Notes: generated from the letters alone by a model not told the origin. DNA of 64,000 nucleotides from Rubrivivax sp. (GCA_030653385.1 JAURZM010000079.1:124001-188000); one strand, 5' to 3'; counted from the stretch's first letter, positions 17,534-28,350 are shown. Made by a program: numbers and translations.

Positions 17534-18835
17534 ATGAGCGATCTCGGCATCACCTTCCTGCTCATCGCCACGCTGTTTGTCATCCTGGGCAGCGGCGTCT
17601 GGGTGGGCCTCACGCTGTCGGGTGTGGCCTGGATCGGCATGCAGCTCTTCAGCAGCCGGCCGGCCGGTGACGCGATGGCCGTCACCATCTGGGGCAGCTC
17701 CAGCAGCTGGACCTTGACCGCGCTGCCGCTGTTTGTGTGGATGGGTGAGATCCTGTTCCGCACACGGCTTTCACAAGACATGTTCCGCGGCCTGGCACCG
17801 TGGATGCAGTCGCTGCCGGGGCGGCTGCTGCATGTCAACGTCGTGGGCTGCACCATCTTTGCGGCGGTGTCGGGCAGCAGCGCGGCCACCTGCGCCACCA
17901 TCGGCAAGATGGGCCTGCCCGAACTGGCCCGGCGCGGTTACCCCGACGGCATCAGCATCGGTTCACTGGCCGGTGCGGGCACGCTGGGGCTCTTGATTCC
18001 GCCGTCGATCATCATGATCGTCTACGGCGTCAGCGCCGAGGTGTCGATCGCGCAGCTGTTCGTGGCCGGTGTGCTGCCCGGCCTCATGCTGGGCCTGCTG
18101 TTCTCGGGTTACCTGGCCTTCTGGGCGCTGCGCCACCCCGATCAGGTGCCACCGGCCGACCCGCCGATGAGCCTGGGCCACAAGCTGCGCGAAAGCCGCT
18201 ACCTGATCCCGGTGGTGCTGCTGATCGGCGCCGTGCTGGGCAGCATCTACGCCGGCATCGCCACGGCCACCGAAGCGGCCGCGCTCGGTGTGCTGGGCGC
18301 GTTGGCGATCAGCGCCGCGCAGGGCTCGCTGAACTGGCCAACCTTCCGCGACAGCCTGCTCGGCGGCGTGCGCCTGTACTGCATGATCGCGTTGATCCTG
18401 GCCGGCGCAGCCTTCCTGACCTTGGCCATGGGCTACATCGGCCTGCCGCGCCACCTGGCCGAGTGGATCGCCACGCTCGGGCTGTCGCAGTGGCAACTGC
18501 TGCTGGCGCTGATGCTGTTCTACATCGTGCTGGGCTGTTTTCTCGATGGCATCAGCATGGTGGTGCTGACGATGGGCGTGATCCTGCCCACCATCCAGAA
18601 AGCCGGCATCGACCCGCTGTGGTTCGGTATCTTCGTGGTGCTGGTGGTCGAGATGGCGCAGATCACGCCGCCCGTGGGCTTCAACCTCTTTGTGCTGCAG
18701 GGCATGACCGGGCGCGAGATCGGCTGGATCGCCAAGGTCACGCTGCCCTTTTTCTTGCTGATGATCGTGGCGGTGGCGCTGATCTACCTTTTCCCGCAGA
18801 TCGTCACCTTCCTGCCGCAGCAAATGCGCAACTGA
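17534..18835 (+). CDS. dctM: TRAP transporter large permease DctM
   Basis: A 433-residue polytopic membrane protein of the DctM family, the ion-coupled transport half of the TRAP system. Family signatures include AAVSGSSAATCATIGKMGLP, GAGTLGLLIPPSIIMIVYG, YAGIATATEAAALGVLGAL and, near the end, EMAQITPPVGFNLFVLQG. About a dozen hydrophobic segments are evident. Length is normal. It closes the dctPQM operon; the next gene starts 123 bases later and is unrelated. Confidence 0.95.
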   Translation: MSDLGITFLLIATLFVILGSGVWVGLTLSGVAWIGMQLFSSRPAGDAMAVTIWGSSSSWTLTALPLFVWMGEILFRTRLSQDMFRGLAPWMQSLPGRLLHVNVVGCTIFAAVSGSSAATCATIGKMGLPELARRGYPDGISIGSLAGAGTLGLLIPPSIIMIVYGVSAEVSIAQLFVAGVLPGLMLGLLFSGYLAFWALRHPDQVPPADPPMSLGHKLRESRYLIPVVLLIGAVLGSIYAGIATATEAAALGVLGALAISAAQGSLNWPTFRDSLLGGVRLYCMIALILAGAAFLTLAMGYIGLPRHLAEWIATLGLSQWQLLLALMLFYIVLGCFLDGISMVVLTMGVILPTIQKAGIDPLWFGIFVVLVVEMAQITPPVGFNLFVLQGMTGREIGWIAKVTLPFFLLMIVAVALIYLFPQIVTFLPQQMRN

Positions 18836-18958
18836 CCGCCGAACACCTCACTGTTCCTCGCCTTGCCCGGCAGCCGGCTGCCTAGCATCGCCTCATGCGC
18901 GCCCAAAGTCGTCGGGGTGAGCACGGCCCGGCCCGTTCCGGGCCCATGAGGAACCGCG

Positions 18959-21442
<2,484 letters not shown>

Positions 21443-21495
21443 ACAACGCACTTCCCGGGTATCGCCCGCCGGGGCTAACGGACTTCCTCAGTGGC

Positions 21496-21522
21496 TCAAG
21501 CGGCCCACCCGCCTGCCGATAA
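21496..21522 (+). promoter_or_regulatory. Sigma28 (FliA) promoter before the unknown gene at 21562
   Basis: TCAA at 21496-21499, exactly 15 bases, then a perfect GCCGATAA at 21515-21522. This matches the flagellar sigma28 consensus, and the same TCAA-N15-GCCGATAA arrangement is found before cheW (36690-36716). The distance from the -10 element to the start codon is 39 bases here and 37 before cheW. Confidence 0.75.
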
Positions 21523-21561
21523 ACACGGCTTCAGCGTGTGTGTTGTCGGAGGGTGCCCACC

Positions 21562-22167
21562 ATGTCCAGCAAGTCCCCGGAACCCAAGTCCGCCCAGCGC
21601 AAGCCCATGCGCGAGCGCCGTGCGCCGCGGGGCACACCCGGCTCGGTGCGCTGGGTGCAGGGCCTGCTGGGCCGGCCGCTGGGCCTGGAAAAACGCGGTG
21701 GCCAGCTTCACCTGACCTTGGTCGAACGCCGGCGCCCGCCCGAGGTGGTGGAAGCCGAGGACGTGGCACGCCTGTGCGCCGAACTGCGCGCGCGGCTGCT
21801 GGACCATGAAAACCAGCACACCGCCGCCGTCATGCGCCACCTGGTGGCCGTGCACGACACGCTGCTCAAGCGCGGCTGGAACGGCGTGCAGGCGCTGTCC
21901 AGCAAGCTGCTGGGCAAGGCGCTGGTGCAGGCGCAGATGCTGGCCAGCGACGAAGCCTCGCGCCGCATGAGCGACTTCATCGAACGCCTGCGTGTGCTGC
22001 AGGCCGCCGCCGACGTGCGCGAAGACCGTGTGTCGCGGCGTGGCCCGGCTCAGACCGATGTGGATGTCGAGGTCAGCGAAACCACCCAGGAGGAGTTCGA
22101 GTCCACCGAACGCAGCTGGGTGGCCACACAGCCACCCGAGCTGGTCACGCCCGACAGCAAAAACTGA
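21562..22167 (+). CDS. Unknown protein, probable member of the sigma28 regulon
   Basis: A 201-residue soluble protein I do not recognise. The first 30 residues are basic and Ser/Pro-rich. The middle (about 35-165) looks largely helical, with segments such as EDVARLCAELRARLLDHEN, VMRHLVAVHDTLLKRGWNG and SRRMSDFIERLRVLQAAA. The tail is acidic. There is no signal peptide, transmembrane helix or cysteine motif. The ATG at 21562 has GGAGGG upstream and lies 39 bases after a sigma28-type promoter, so a role in motility, chemotaxis or late flagellar function is inferred. An upstream ATG-less extension (from 21538) is unlikely to be translated. Confidence 0.7.
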   Translation: MSSKSPEPKSAQRKPMRERRAPRGTPGSVRWVQGLLGRPLGLEKRGGQLHLTLVERRRPPEVVEAEDVARLCAELRARLLDHENQHTAAVMRHLVAVHDTLLKRGWNGVQALSSKLLGKALVQAQMLASDEASRRMSDFIERLRVLQAAADVREDRVSRRGPAQTDVDVEVSETTQEEFESTERSWVATQPPELVTPDSKN

Positions 22168-22176
22168 TGCGCTGAC

Positions 22177-24537
22177 TCAAGGCCGCAGTTGCAGCGCCGC
22201 CGGCTGTTCACCGCGCAGTGCGCGCCACACCACTTCGGCCGTCAGCGGCATCTGCACCCGTTCGGCCTGGCGGCCCAGACCGCTGTGGGCCAGTGCGTCG
22301 ACCACCGCATTCACCACCGCCGGCGTGGCACCGATGGTGCCCAGTTCACCCACGCCCTTGGCACCCAGGGTGTTGGTCAGGCAAGGCACACTTTCGTCGA
22401 ATGCCGTCTTGAAGTTGCGGAAGCCGTCGACCCGTGGCATCGCGTAGTCCATGAAGCTGGCCGACAGCAGCTGCGCGGTGTCGCGGTCGTAGACGATCTG
22501 CTCGCACAACGCCTGGCCGATGCCCTGCACTGCCCCACCCTCGACCTGGCCCTTGACGATGGTGGGGCTGACGATGCGGCCGATGTCGTTGACGCTGGCG
22601 TAGGCCACCACCTGCACTTCGCCAGTGTCGGGGTCGATCTCGACCTCGGCCACGTGGCAGGCATTGGGCCAGCTGGGCGCGCCGGCCTTGGCCAGTGCAC
22701 TGACCACCAGACGGCCACCACCCTGGCGCTGCGCCAGTTCGAACAGGCCGATGCCCAGGTCGGTGCCGGCCACCGTGAAACGGCCGGCTGCGTATTCGAT
22801 GTCAGCGGCCGATGCTTCCAGCGCATCACCGGCCAGCTGCTTGCCTTCGTCGACCGTGCGCTGTGAAGCCACCTGCACGGCAGAACCACCGGTGAACAGC
22901 GACCGGCTTCCGGCGCTGCCAAAGCCGTTGGCACGGTCGGTGTCACCTTGCAGCACACGGATGCGGTCCAGCGGCACGCCAAACACGTCGTGCGCCAGCT
23001 GCACGTAGCTGGTGGCGATGCCCTGGCCCATGGCCATGGTGGCGCTGGTCAGTTCGATGAAACCGTCGGCGGTGACGGTCACGGTGGCGGTTTCTTCCAG
23101 CGCATTGCCGCCGGTCCATTCCAGGAAGGTGGCGATGCCACGGCCGCGCAACCGGCCTTTGGCAAGCGACGCTGCACGGCGGGTCTCGAAGCCGTTCCAG
23201 TCGGCCAGGGCCAGGCCCTGGTCCAGGATCTGGCGGAAGTTGCCGCTGTCGTACACCTGCGCCATCGGGTTGGTGTAAGGCATCTGCTCGGGCCGCACCA
23301 TGTTGCGGCGGCGCAGCTCGGCGCCGTCGATGCCCATTTCGCGCGCTGCGGCGTCCATCAGGCGCTCGATGATGTAGATGGACTCGGGTCGGCCCGCTCC
23401 GCGGTAGGCGCCGGTGGGCGGGTTGTTCGTCAGGATGGCGGTGAGCTGCAGGCTGATCACCGGCACGTGGTAGATGCTGGTGATGACCCAGGGGCCAATG
23501 AGCAGCGGAATCAACACCGATGTCGTGCTGGGGTAGGCGCCCACACCGGCCAGCGTGCGCACCCGCAATGCCAGCACCTGGCCGTTGGCGTCCAACGCCA
23601 GTTCGGCGTGGCTGACCTGGCTGCGGCCGTGCACGGCCGACAGGAAGTCTTCGACCCGCTCGGCCTGCCACTTCACCGGACGCTTCAGTTGCAGCGCCGC
23701 CCAGGCCAGCACGATGTCTTCCGGGTAGATACCGGTTTTCATGCCGAAGCCGCCACCCACGTCGCCCACCAGCACGCGCACGTTGTCGGGCGTGCGGCCA
23801 GGAAGGGTGTCGACCAGCGAGGTGCGCACGCCACTGGGCATCTGGCTGCTCATGCGCAGCGTCAGGCGTTCGCTGCCCGACTCGGCGTCGATGTAGGCCA
23901 ACACGCTGCGCGGTTCCATGCTGACCGGCGCCACGCGCTGGTTCACGAGGTCCAGCGCCACACGGTGGGCGGCACCGGCAAAGGCTGCGTCGCAGCCGTT
24001 GGCGTCGCCGTGACGGGATTCGGCGCAGACGTTGTCGGGTGCGGCCGGCCACACCGCCGGTGCACCCGGCTCGGTGGCACGCATCACGTCGGCCACCGCG
24101 GGGAGTTCTTCGTAATCGACAAACACCGCATTGGCGCCAGCGCGTGCGGCCTCGCGCGAATCGGCCACCACCGCCACCACGGCTTCGCCGACAAAACGCA
24201 CGAACTCGTGGGCCAGCGCGCGCCGGGGCGGCGTGGCCAACGGCTGGCCATCGGGGCGCTTGAAGACGGGCATCACCGCGATGGGCTTGACACCCGCGGT
24301 CACCAGGTCGGCACCGGTGAACACCGCCTGCACACCGGGCACCGCCAAGGCGCTGCTGGTGTCGATGGACAGGATGCGTGCATGGGCACGGTCGCTGCGC
24401 ATGAAGGCCAGGTAGGTCTGGCCAGGCAGCGTGACGTCGTCGGTGAAGCGGCCTTCGCCACGCACCAGCGCCGGATCCTCGACGCGGCGCACCGCAGCGC
24501 CGCTGCCAAAACGCAGGGTCTCGGGGGCGGCGCTCAC
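22177..24537 (-). CDS. Molybdenum hydroxylase large (molybdopterin) subunit, XdhB/CoxL type
   Basis: A 786-residue molybdopterin-binding subunit of the xanthine dehydrogenase superfamily. It opens with RRVEDPALVRGEGRFTDDV; active-site region landmarks are GDVGGGFGMKTGIYPEDIV, AYRGAGRPESIYIIERLMD (the AYRGAGR loop of form II CoxL-like enzymes), EWTGGNALEE and the C-terminal GAKGVGELGTIGATPAVVNA with the catalytic-Glu motif. The start is GTG at 24537, overlapping the small-subunit stop (GTGA). No FAD subunit gene lies beside it, so electrons may leave by another carrier or the FAD subunit is elsewhere. The substrate cannot be told. Confidence 0.87.
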   Translation of the reverse strand: MSAAPETLRFGSGAAVRRVEDPALVRGEGRFTDDVTLPGQTYLAFMRSDRAHARILSIDTSSALAVPGVQAVFTGADLVTAGVKPIAVMPVFKRPDGQPLATPPRRALAHEFVRFVGEAVVAVVADSREAARAGANAVFVDYEELPAVADVMRATEPGAPAVWPAAPDNVCAESRHGDANGCDAAFAGAAHRVALDLVNQRVAPVSMEPRSVLAYIDAESGSERLTLRMSSQMPSGVRTSLVDTLPGRTPDNVRVLVGDVGGGFGMKTGIYPEDIVLAWAALQLKRPVKWQAERVEDFLSAVHGRSQVSHAELALDANGQVLALRVRTLAGVGAYPSTTSVLIPLLIGPWVITSIYHVPVISLQLTAILTNNPPTGAYRGAGRPESIYIIERLMDAAAREMGIDGAELRRRNMVRPEQMPYTNPMAQVYDSGNFRQILDQGLALADWNGFETRRAASLAKGRLRGRGIATFLEWTGGNALEETATVTVTADGFIELTSATMAMGQGIATSYVQLAHDVFGVPLDRIRVLQGDTDRANGFGSAGSRSLFTGGSAVQVASQRTVDEGKQLAGDALEASAADIEYAAGRFTVAGTDLGIGLFELAQRQGGGRLVVSALAKAGAPSWPNACHVAEVEIDPDTGEVQVVAYASVNDIGRIVSPTIVKGQVEGGAVQGIGQALCEQIVYDRDTAQLLSASFMDYAMPRVDGFRNFKTAFDESVPCLTNTLGAKGVGELGTIGATPAVVNAVVDALAHSGLGRQAERVQMPLTAEVVWRALRGEQPAALQLRP

Positions 24538-25025
24538 TTCGCACCCCCGGCCATCACGTCGGCGGCCTGCTTCACCGCCGCGACGATGTTGACGTAACCC
24601 GTGCAGCGGCACAGATTGCCCTCCAGCGCCTGCACGATCTGCGCTTCACTGGGCCGCGGGTTGTGCTGCAGCAGGCAGGTGGCCGACATCATCATGCCGG
24701 GGGTGCAGAAGCCGCACTGCAGGCCGTGGCAGTTGATGAAGGCTTCCTGCACCGGGTGCAGGCTGCCCGCGGGCACACCGGGCAGCGTCTTCAGGCCTTC
24801 GACCGTGGTCACCGAGCGACCCTGCACCTGCACCGCCAGCACGCTGCAGGCCTTGATGCTGTCACCGTCCACCAGCACGGTGCAGCAGCCGCACTGCGCG
24901 GTGTCGCAACCCTGGTGGGTGCCGGTCAGGCCCAGCGGGCCACGCAGCAGGTCCACCAGCAGGGTGGCGGGTTCGGCGGGTGTGCTCACGGCCTGGCCGT
25001 TGAGCGTGAAGTTCAGTTGGGGCAT
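24534..25025 (-). CDS. Molybdenum hydroxylase small (2Fe-2S) subunit
   Basis: A 163-residue two-[2Fe-2S] protein. The plant-type cluster has GCDTAQCGCCTVLVDG with a further Cys in IKACSVLAVQ, and the second cluster has CGFCTPGMMMSA and NLCRCTGYVNIVAAV. Length and order fit the small subunit of CO dehydrogenase/xanthine dehydrogenase-type enzymes. The ATG at 25025 follows the EgtB-like gene by 14 bases, and the 3' end is coupled to the large subunit. The two subunits thus resemble isoquinoline-oxidoreductase-type two-subunit enzymes, which use external electron acceptors. Confidence 0.9.
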   Translation of the reverse strand: MPQLNFTLNGQAVSTPAEPATLLVDLLRGPLGLTGTHQGCDTAQCGCCTVLVDGDSIKACSVLAVQVQGRSVTTVEGLKTLPGVPAGSLHPVQEAFINCHGLQCGFCTPGMMMSATCLLQHNPRPSEAQIVQALEGNLCRCTGYVNIVAAVKQAADVMAGGAK

Positions 25026-25039
25026 GGAGGGGTCTCGGG

Positions 25040-26203
25040 TCAAAGGGCACAGCTTCTGAAACCGCAGAATAAGTGATCGCTGGTCACGGGCGCAAAGCGC
25101 CGGGCTTTGGGATGGCGCCACCGCGCCCGGGTGGCAAACGAGCCGCCGCGCAGCACTCCGACAGCCCCATCGTCGCTTGCCGGCAAGACGTCCAGCGCAC
25201 CGGGTGCCGGCGGCTGCGCGCCGGGCCACCCGCGCGCGCTGCCAGCGACCCATTCGAAGACGTCGCCCCAGACAAAACCACGGCTGCTGCAGGTGCTGGC
25301 GGCCAGTTCCCACTCGGCCTCGGTGGGCAGGCGGCGGCCGGCCCAGGCGCACCAGGCCTGCGCTTCGTGGCGGCTCAGGTGCATGGCCGCCTGGCCGGGC
25401 GCAGCACGTTGCAGGCCGGCACCGTCTTGCAGACCACGCTGCACCAGCACGGCACCGCGCAGCTGTTCGACATGGGCAGGCGCGCGCCGGTTGACGGCCT
25501 GCACCCAGGCCCAGCCGGCCGGTGACCACCAGTCGGCGCAGTCATAGCCTGCGTCATCGGCGAATTCGACAAACTGCGACCAGTTCACCGGCTGCGCATC
25601 GATCTCGAATTCGGGAAGCACCGCTTCCAGCTGACCGCGTTCATGGGCGGGCACCAGGCCGGTGGTGCCGGGTGCTGTGCCCAGATGCCAGCGCTGCGAG
25701 GGCAGCCACAGCGCATCGCGCTGCGCACGTGCGGGCGGCGGGCCGGCGCGGCGGCGTTCGTCCAGCGTTTCGCACAGCCGGTCTTCGTGCAGCAGGCTCT
25801 GGCGGTAGAAGTGCAGCGCGGCGTCGTCTTCGGGTGTGCCGGCCAGCAGTTCGAGTGTCACTTCCAGCGTGTTCGACAGCAGCTCGCGCACGGCTTCGGG
25901 CGAAGGTGGGCCCAGGGCGCCCTGGGGCAGCAGCCAGTCGGCCAGCGCCAGTTCCAGCCCCGCCAGCCGCACACCCGCCGGGTCGCAGGCCTCGCCGCGG
26001 CCTCGCTGCACGTGGCAGTTGATCCAATGTTCCTGGTACCACGCAGCCCGCAGCGCCAGGCGCAGTGCCGGCGCCGATTCGTCCTGGGCCAGCCGCGTCA
26101 GCAGGTGGTTGCGGGCGTCCAGCAGCGCCAGCGACAACAAGTCCCGGCCCGCCTGGCGGATGGCCAACGGGTCATCCAGCGGAAGCAATGCCTGCGTGCT
26201 CAC
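25040..26203 (-). CDS. EgtB/SUMF1-like nonheme iron protein (possible sulfoxide/selenoxide synthase relative)
   Basis: A protein of about 387 residues with a DinB-like N-terminal half (LRLALRAAWYQEHWINCH; ALHFYRQSLLHED) and a C-terminal formylglycine-generating-enzyme (SUMF1) fold: EFEIDAQPVNWSQFVEFADD, RRLPTEAEWELAAST, GDVFEWVAGSARGWPG, VLRGGSFATRARWRHPKARRF. This is the layout of EgtB and of SenA from selenoneine pathways. The EgtB iron motif HxxxHxE is not present in that spacing. No egtD or senB is near. An open frame extends to a GTG at 26233, but that region belongs to a dispersed repeat, so I start at the GTG at 26203. Confidence 0.72.
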   Translation of the reverse strand: MSTQALLPLDDPLAIRQAGRDLLSLALLDARNHLLTRLAQDESAPALRLALRAAWYQEHWINCHVQRGRGEACDPAGVRLAGLELALADWLLPQGALGPPSPEAVRELLSNTLEVTLELLAGTPEDDAALHFYRQSLLHEDRLCETLDERRRAGPPPARAQRDALWLPSQRWHLGTAPGTTGLVPAHERGQLEAVLPEFEIDAQPVNWSQFVEFADDAGYDCADWWSPAGWAWVQAVNRRAPAHVEQLRGAVLVQRGLQDGAGLQRAAPGQAAMHLSRHEAQAWCAWAGRRLPTEAEWELAASTCSSRGFVWGDVFEWVAGSARGWPGAQPPAPGALDVLPASDDGAVGVLRGGSFATRARWRHPKARRFAPVTSDHLFCGFRSCAL

Positions 26204-26218
26204 GGCCGCCGCACCAAC

Positions 26219-26378
26219 CAAGCTTCCCGCCACGGATCCGGCTCAGCCGGGCCGTCGGCGGACACCCCCCTCGGGGGGGTGAGCCCGCGCCGAGCCAGCG
26301 CCTGCGCGCTGGCGAGAGGCTGGCGAACGCCAGCTGGCCTGCAGGCCAACTGGCAGCGAGCGCCAGCGAGCTTGGGGG
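26219..26378 (-). repeat. CCCCAAGCTC intergenic element, copy 3 (tail B)
   Basis: On the minus strand, beginning 6 bases after the response regulator stop, the element reads CCCCCAAGCTCGCT, then an internal stretch rich in CGCTGGC/GCCAGC palindromes, then CCCCCCCGAGGGGGG, and a tail GTCCGCC, ACGGCCCGGC, CCGTGGCGGGAAGCTTG. The same tail ends the copy at 29405-29515. The tail reaches into the frame of the EgtB-like gene and supplies its most upstream GTG. Confidence 0.78.
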
Positions 26379-26384
26379 CCTCAT

Positions 26385-27047
26385 TTACTGGCCGACCAGA
26401 CCGTTGCGGATGGCGTAGACGGTGAGCTCAGCGTTGTTGCTCAACTGCAGCTTCTCCAGCACGCGGCCGCGGTACACCGACACCGTCTTGGCGCTCAGTG
26501 TCAACTCGGCAGCGATGTCCGACAGGCGCTTGCCCGAGGCAATCATCACCAGCGTCTGCAGTTCACGGTCGCTCAGCCTGTTGTGGGCCAGTTCGGAGCT
26601 CGGCGCGGTCAGGCTCTCGACCAGCATCTGCGCGATCTCGGGCGTGACGTACTTGCGCCCCTGCGCCACCGTGCGCACGGCCTGCACGATGAGCTGCGGG
26701 TCGCCGCCTTTGTTGACGTAGCCGTAGGCGCCCGCACGCAGCGCGCGGATGGCGTACTGGTCTTCGGGGTACATGCTGACCACCAGCACCTTCACCGGCG
26801 AAGCTTCGTCCTTCAGCGCGTGCAGCACGTCCAGGCCGCTGCGGCCGGGCAGGTTGATGTCCAGCACCAGCACGTCGCAGGGTGTGCTGCGACCGCTGCC
26901 AGGCGCAGTGTGGGTGCGGAACAGCGTGCGCAACTCGCCGTAGTCGCCGGCTTCACCGATGACGCGGATGTCGGATGCGTCGGACAGCGTGTCGCGGATG
27001 CCGCGGCGGATCAGTGCGTGGTCGTCGCAGAGGATGACGTCGATCAT
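26385..27047 (-). CDS. NarL/FixJ-type response regulator
   Basis: A 220-residue response regulator. The receiver domain has the acidic pair in VILCDDHALIRRG, phospho-acceptor D63 in VLVLDINLPGRSG and the switch lysine in YGYVNKGG. The C-terminal LuxR-type helix-turn-helix is LSDRELQTLVMIASGKRLSD with KTVSVYRGRVLEKL as the recognition region. It lies 64 bases downstream of the sensor kinase gene, with which it forms a cognate pair. Targets are unknown; neighbouring metabolic and chemotaxis genes are candidates. Confidence 0.93.
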   Translation of the reverse strand: MIDVILCDDHALIRRGIRDTLSDASDIRVIGEAGDYGELRTLFRTHTAPGSGRSTPCDVLVLDINLPGRSGLDVLHALKDEASPVKVLVVSMYPEDQYAIRALRAGAYGYVNKGGDPQLIVQAVRTVAQGRKYVTPEIAQMLVESLTAPSSELAHNRLSDRELQTLVMIASGKRLSDIAAELTLSAKTVSVYRGRVLEKLQLSNNAELTVYAIRNGLVGQ

Positions 27048-27111
27048 GTGGCTTGTCGGTCGCGGGTGATGGATTCGCGGGTCAATCGGTCACGGCTGAA
27101 TGGGTCACGGC

Positions 27112-28287
27112 TCAATGGGTGGTCCATTCTGCGGTTTCGGGGTCGTCGGGCAGCCCACCGTGCACGGTGTTGCCGCTGTCGTCCGGGTCCTGCAGCGGCA
27201 CCGACAGGATCAGCGAGGTGCCAGCCGCACTGCTGCTCAGGTCGACCCAACCGCCAACGGTGGAAGCGCGTTCGTGCAAGCCACGGATGCCGAAGCTGCG
27301 GGCTTTGGCCAGGTCGGCCTGGCCCAGGCCGCGGCCGTTGTCGCTGACTTCGAGCGACAGCACACCGCCGGTGAGCGACAGGTCCACCACCACGCGGGTG
27401 GCCTCGGCATGTTTGCTCACATTGGTCAGCGCCTCTTGCGCCGTGCGATAGGCCACCAGCGGCACACCCGCCGGCAGTTGCAGGCCTTCGGGTGCACGGC
27501 CTTCGGTGGTGCGCAGCTCGCACAGGATGCCGGTGCGCTTTTCGAAGCTGATGGTCATCCACTGCAATGCCGCGACCAGGCCCTGTTCAAGAATGGCCGG
27601 GCGCAGGTTCTGCATGATGCGCTGGCTGGCCTCGATGGCATGCGACACCGTTTCCAGCGCCGACACGGCCCGCTGCTGCACGTCAGACGAGGCGGCGTGG
27701 CGACGGATCCAGTCCAGCTCGAACTTCAGCGCCGTCAAGGAGCCGCCGACGTCGTCGTGGATCTCGCGGGCGATGGCATGGCGCTCGGCTTCGACGCTGG
27801 TCTGCAAGTGCTGCGCCAGTTCCGACAGGCGGCGACGGCTGGCCTGCAGTTCGCGGTCGGCGCGGATGCGGGCACGCAAGGTGTCGCTGGCGGCCATCGC
27901 GTGTTCTGCCGCCACGCCCAGGCGCGAGAGGTGGTTCTTCAGCAGGTAGTCGGCGGCGCCGTTGCGCATGGCCTCGACCGCGGTGTCTTCGCCGATCTGG
28001 CCCGACACCAGGATGAAAGGCACCGGCTCGGCGCCGTCGGCTTCGCGCTGGCGCAGCATCTGCAGCGCTTCCAGGCCCGAAAAGCCGGGCAGGTGGAAGT
28101 CCGAGATCACCAGGTCCCAGTTCGACTCCAACGCAGCTTCGAATTCGGCGCGCGACTCGATGCGCAACTCCTGCACCTGCAGCCCGCCCCGGCGCAGGTG
28201 CGCCAGGACCAAGGCGTGGTCCAGTTCGGAGTCTTCCAGGTGCAGCAGCCGGATCGCGCGCTGTCCAGGGGGGGCATGTCCCTTCAT
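27112..28287 (-). CDS. Receiver-first hybrid histidine kinase (REC-HisKA_3-HATPase)
   Basis: A 391-residue cytoplasmic protein with an N-terminal receiver domain (LLHLEDSELDHALV; D63 in LVISDFHLPGFSG; lysine in YLLKNHLSRLG) followed by a NarL-family kinase: coiled linker, phospho-acceptor H177 in ERHAIAREIHDDVGGSL, and an ATPase domain with EALTNVSKHAEAT, VSDNGRGL and SFGIRGLHERA. There is no membrane helix or sensory domain, so the input is probably phosphorylation of its own receiver by another kinase. Start ATG at 28287. It pairs with the downstream NarL-type regulator and is divergent from the chemotaxis operon. Confidence 0.9.
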   Translation of the reverse strand: MKGHAPPGQRAIRLLHLEDSELDHALVLAHLRRGGLQVQELRIESRAEFEAALESNWDLVISDFHLPGFSGLEALQMLRQREADGAEPVPFILVSGQIGEDTAVEAMRNGAADYLLKNHLSRLGVAAEHAMAASDTLRARIRADRELQASRRRLSELAQHLQTSVEAERHAIAREIHDDVGGSLTALKFELDWIRRHAASSDVQQRAVSALETVSHAIEASQRIMQNLRPAILEQGLVAALQWMTISFEKRTGILCELRTTEGRAPEGLQLPAGVPLVAYRTAQEALTNVSKHAEATRVVVDLSLTGGVLSLEVSDNGRGLGQADLAKARSFGIRGLHERASTVGGWVDLSSSAAGTSLILSVPLQDPDDSGNTVHGGLPDDPETAEWTTH

Positions 28288-28350
28288 GCAGACCAGTATC
28301 GCAAAGGCCGGCCTCTCAAACGGCTGCACACACCGGCAGCGCGGCCTGAA

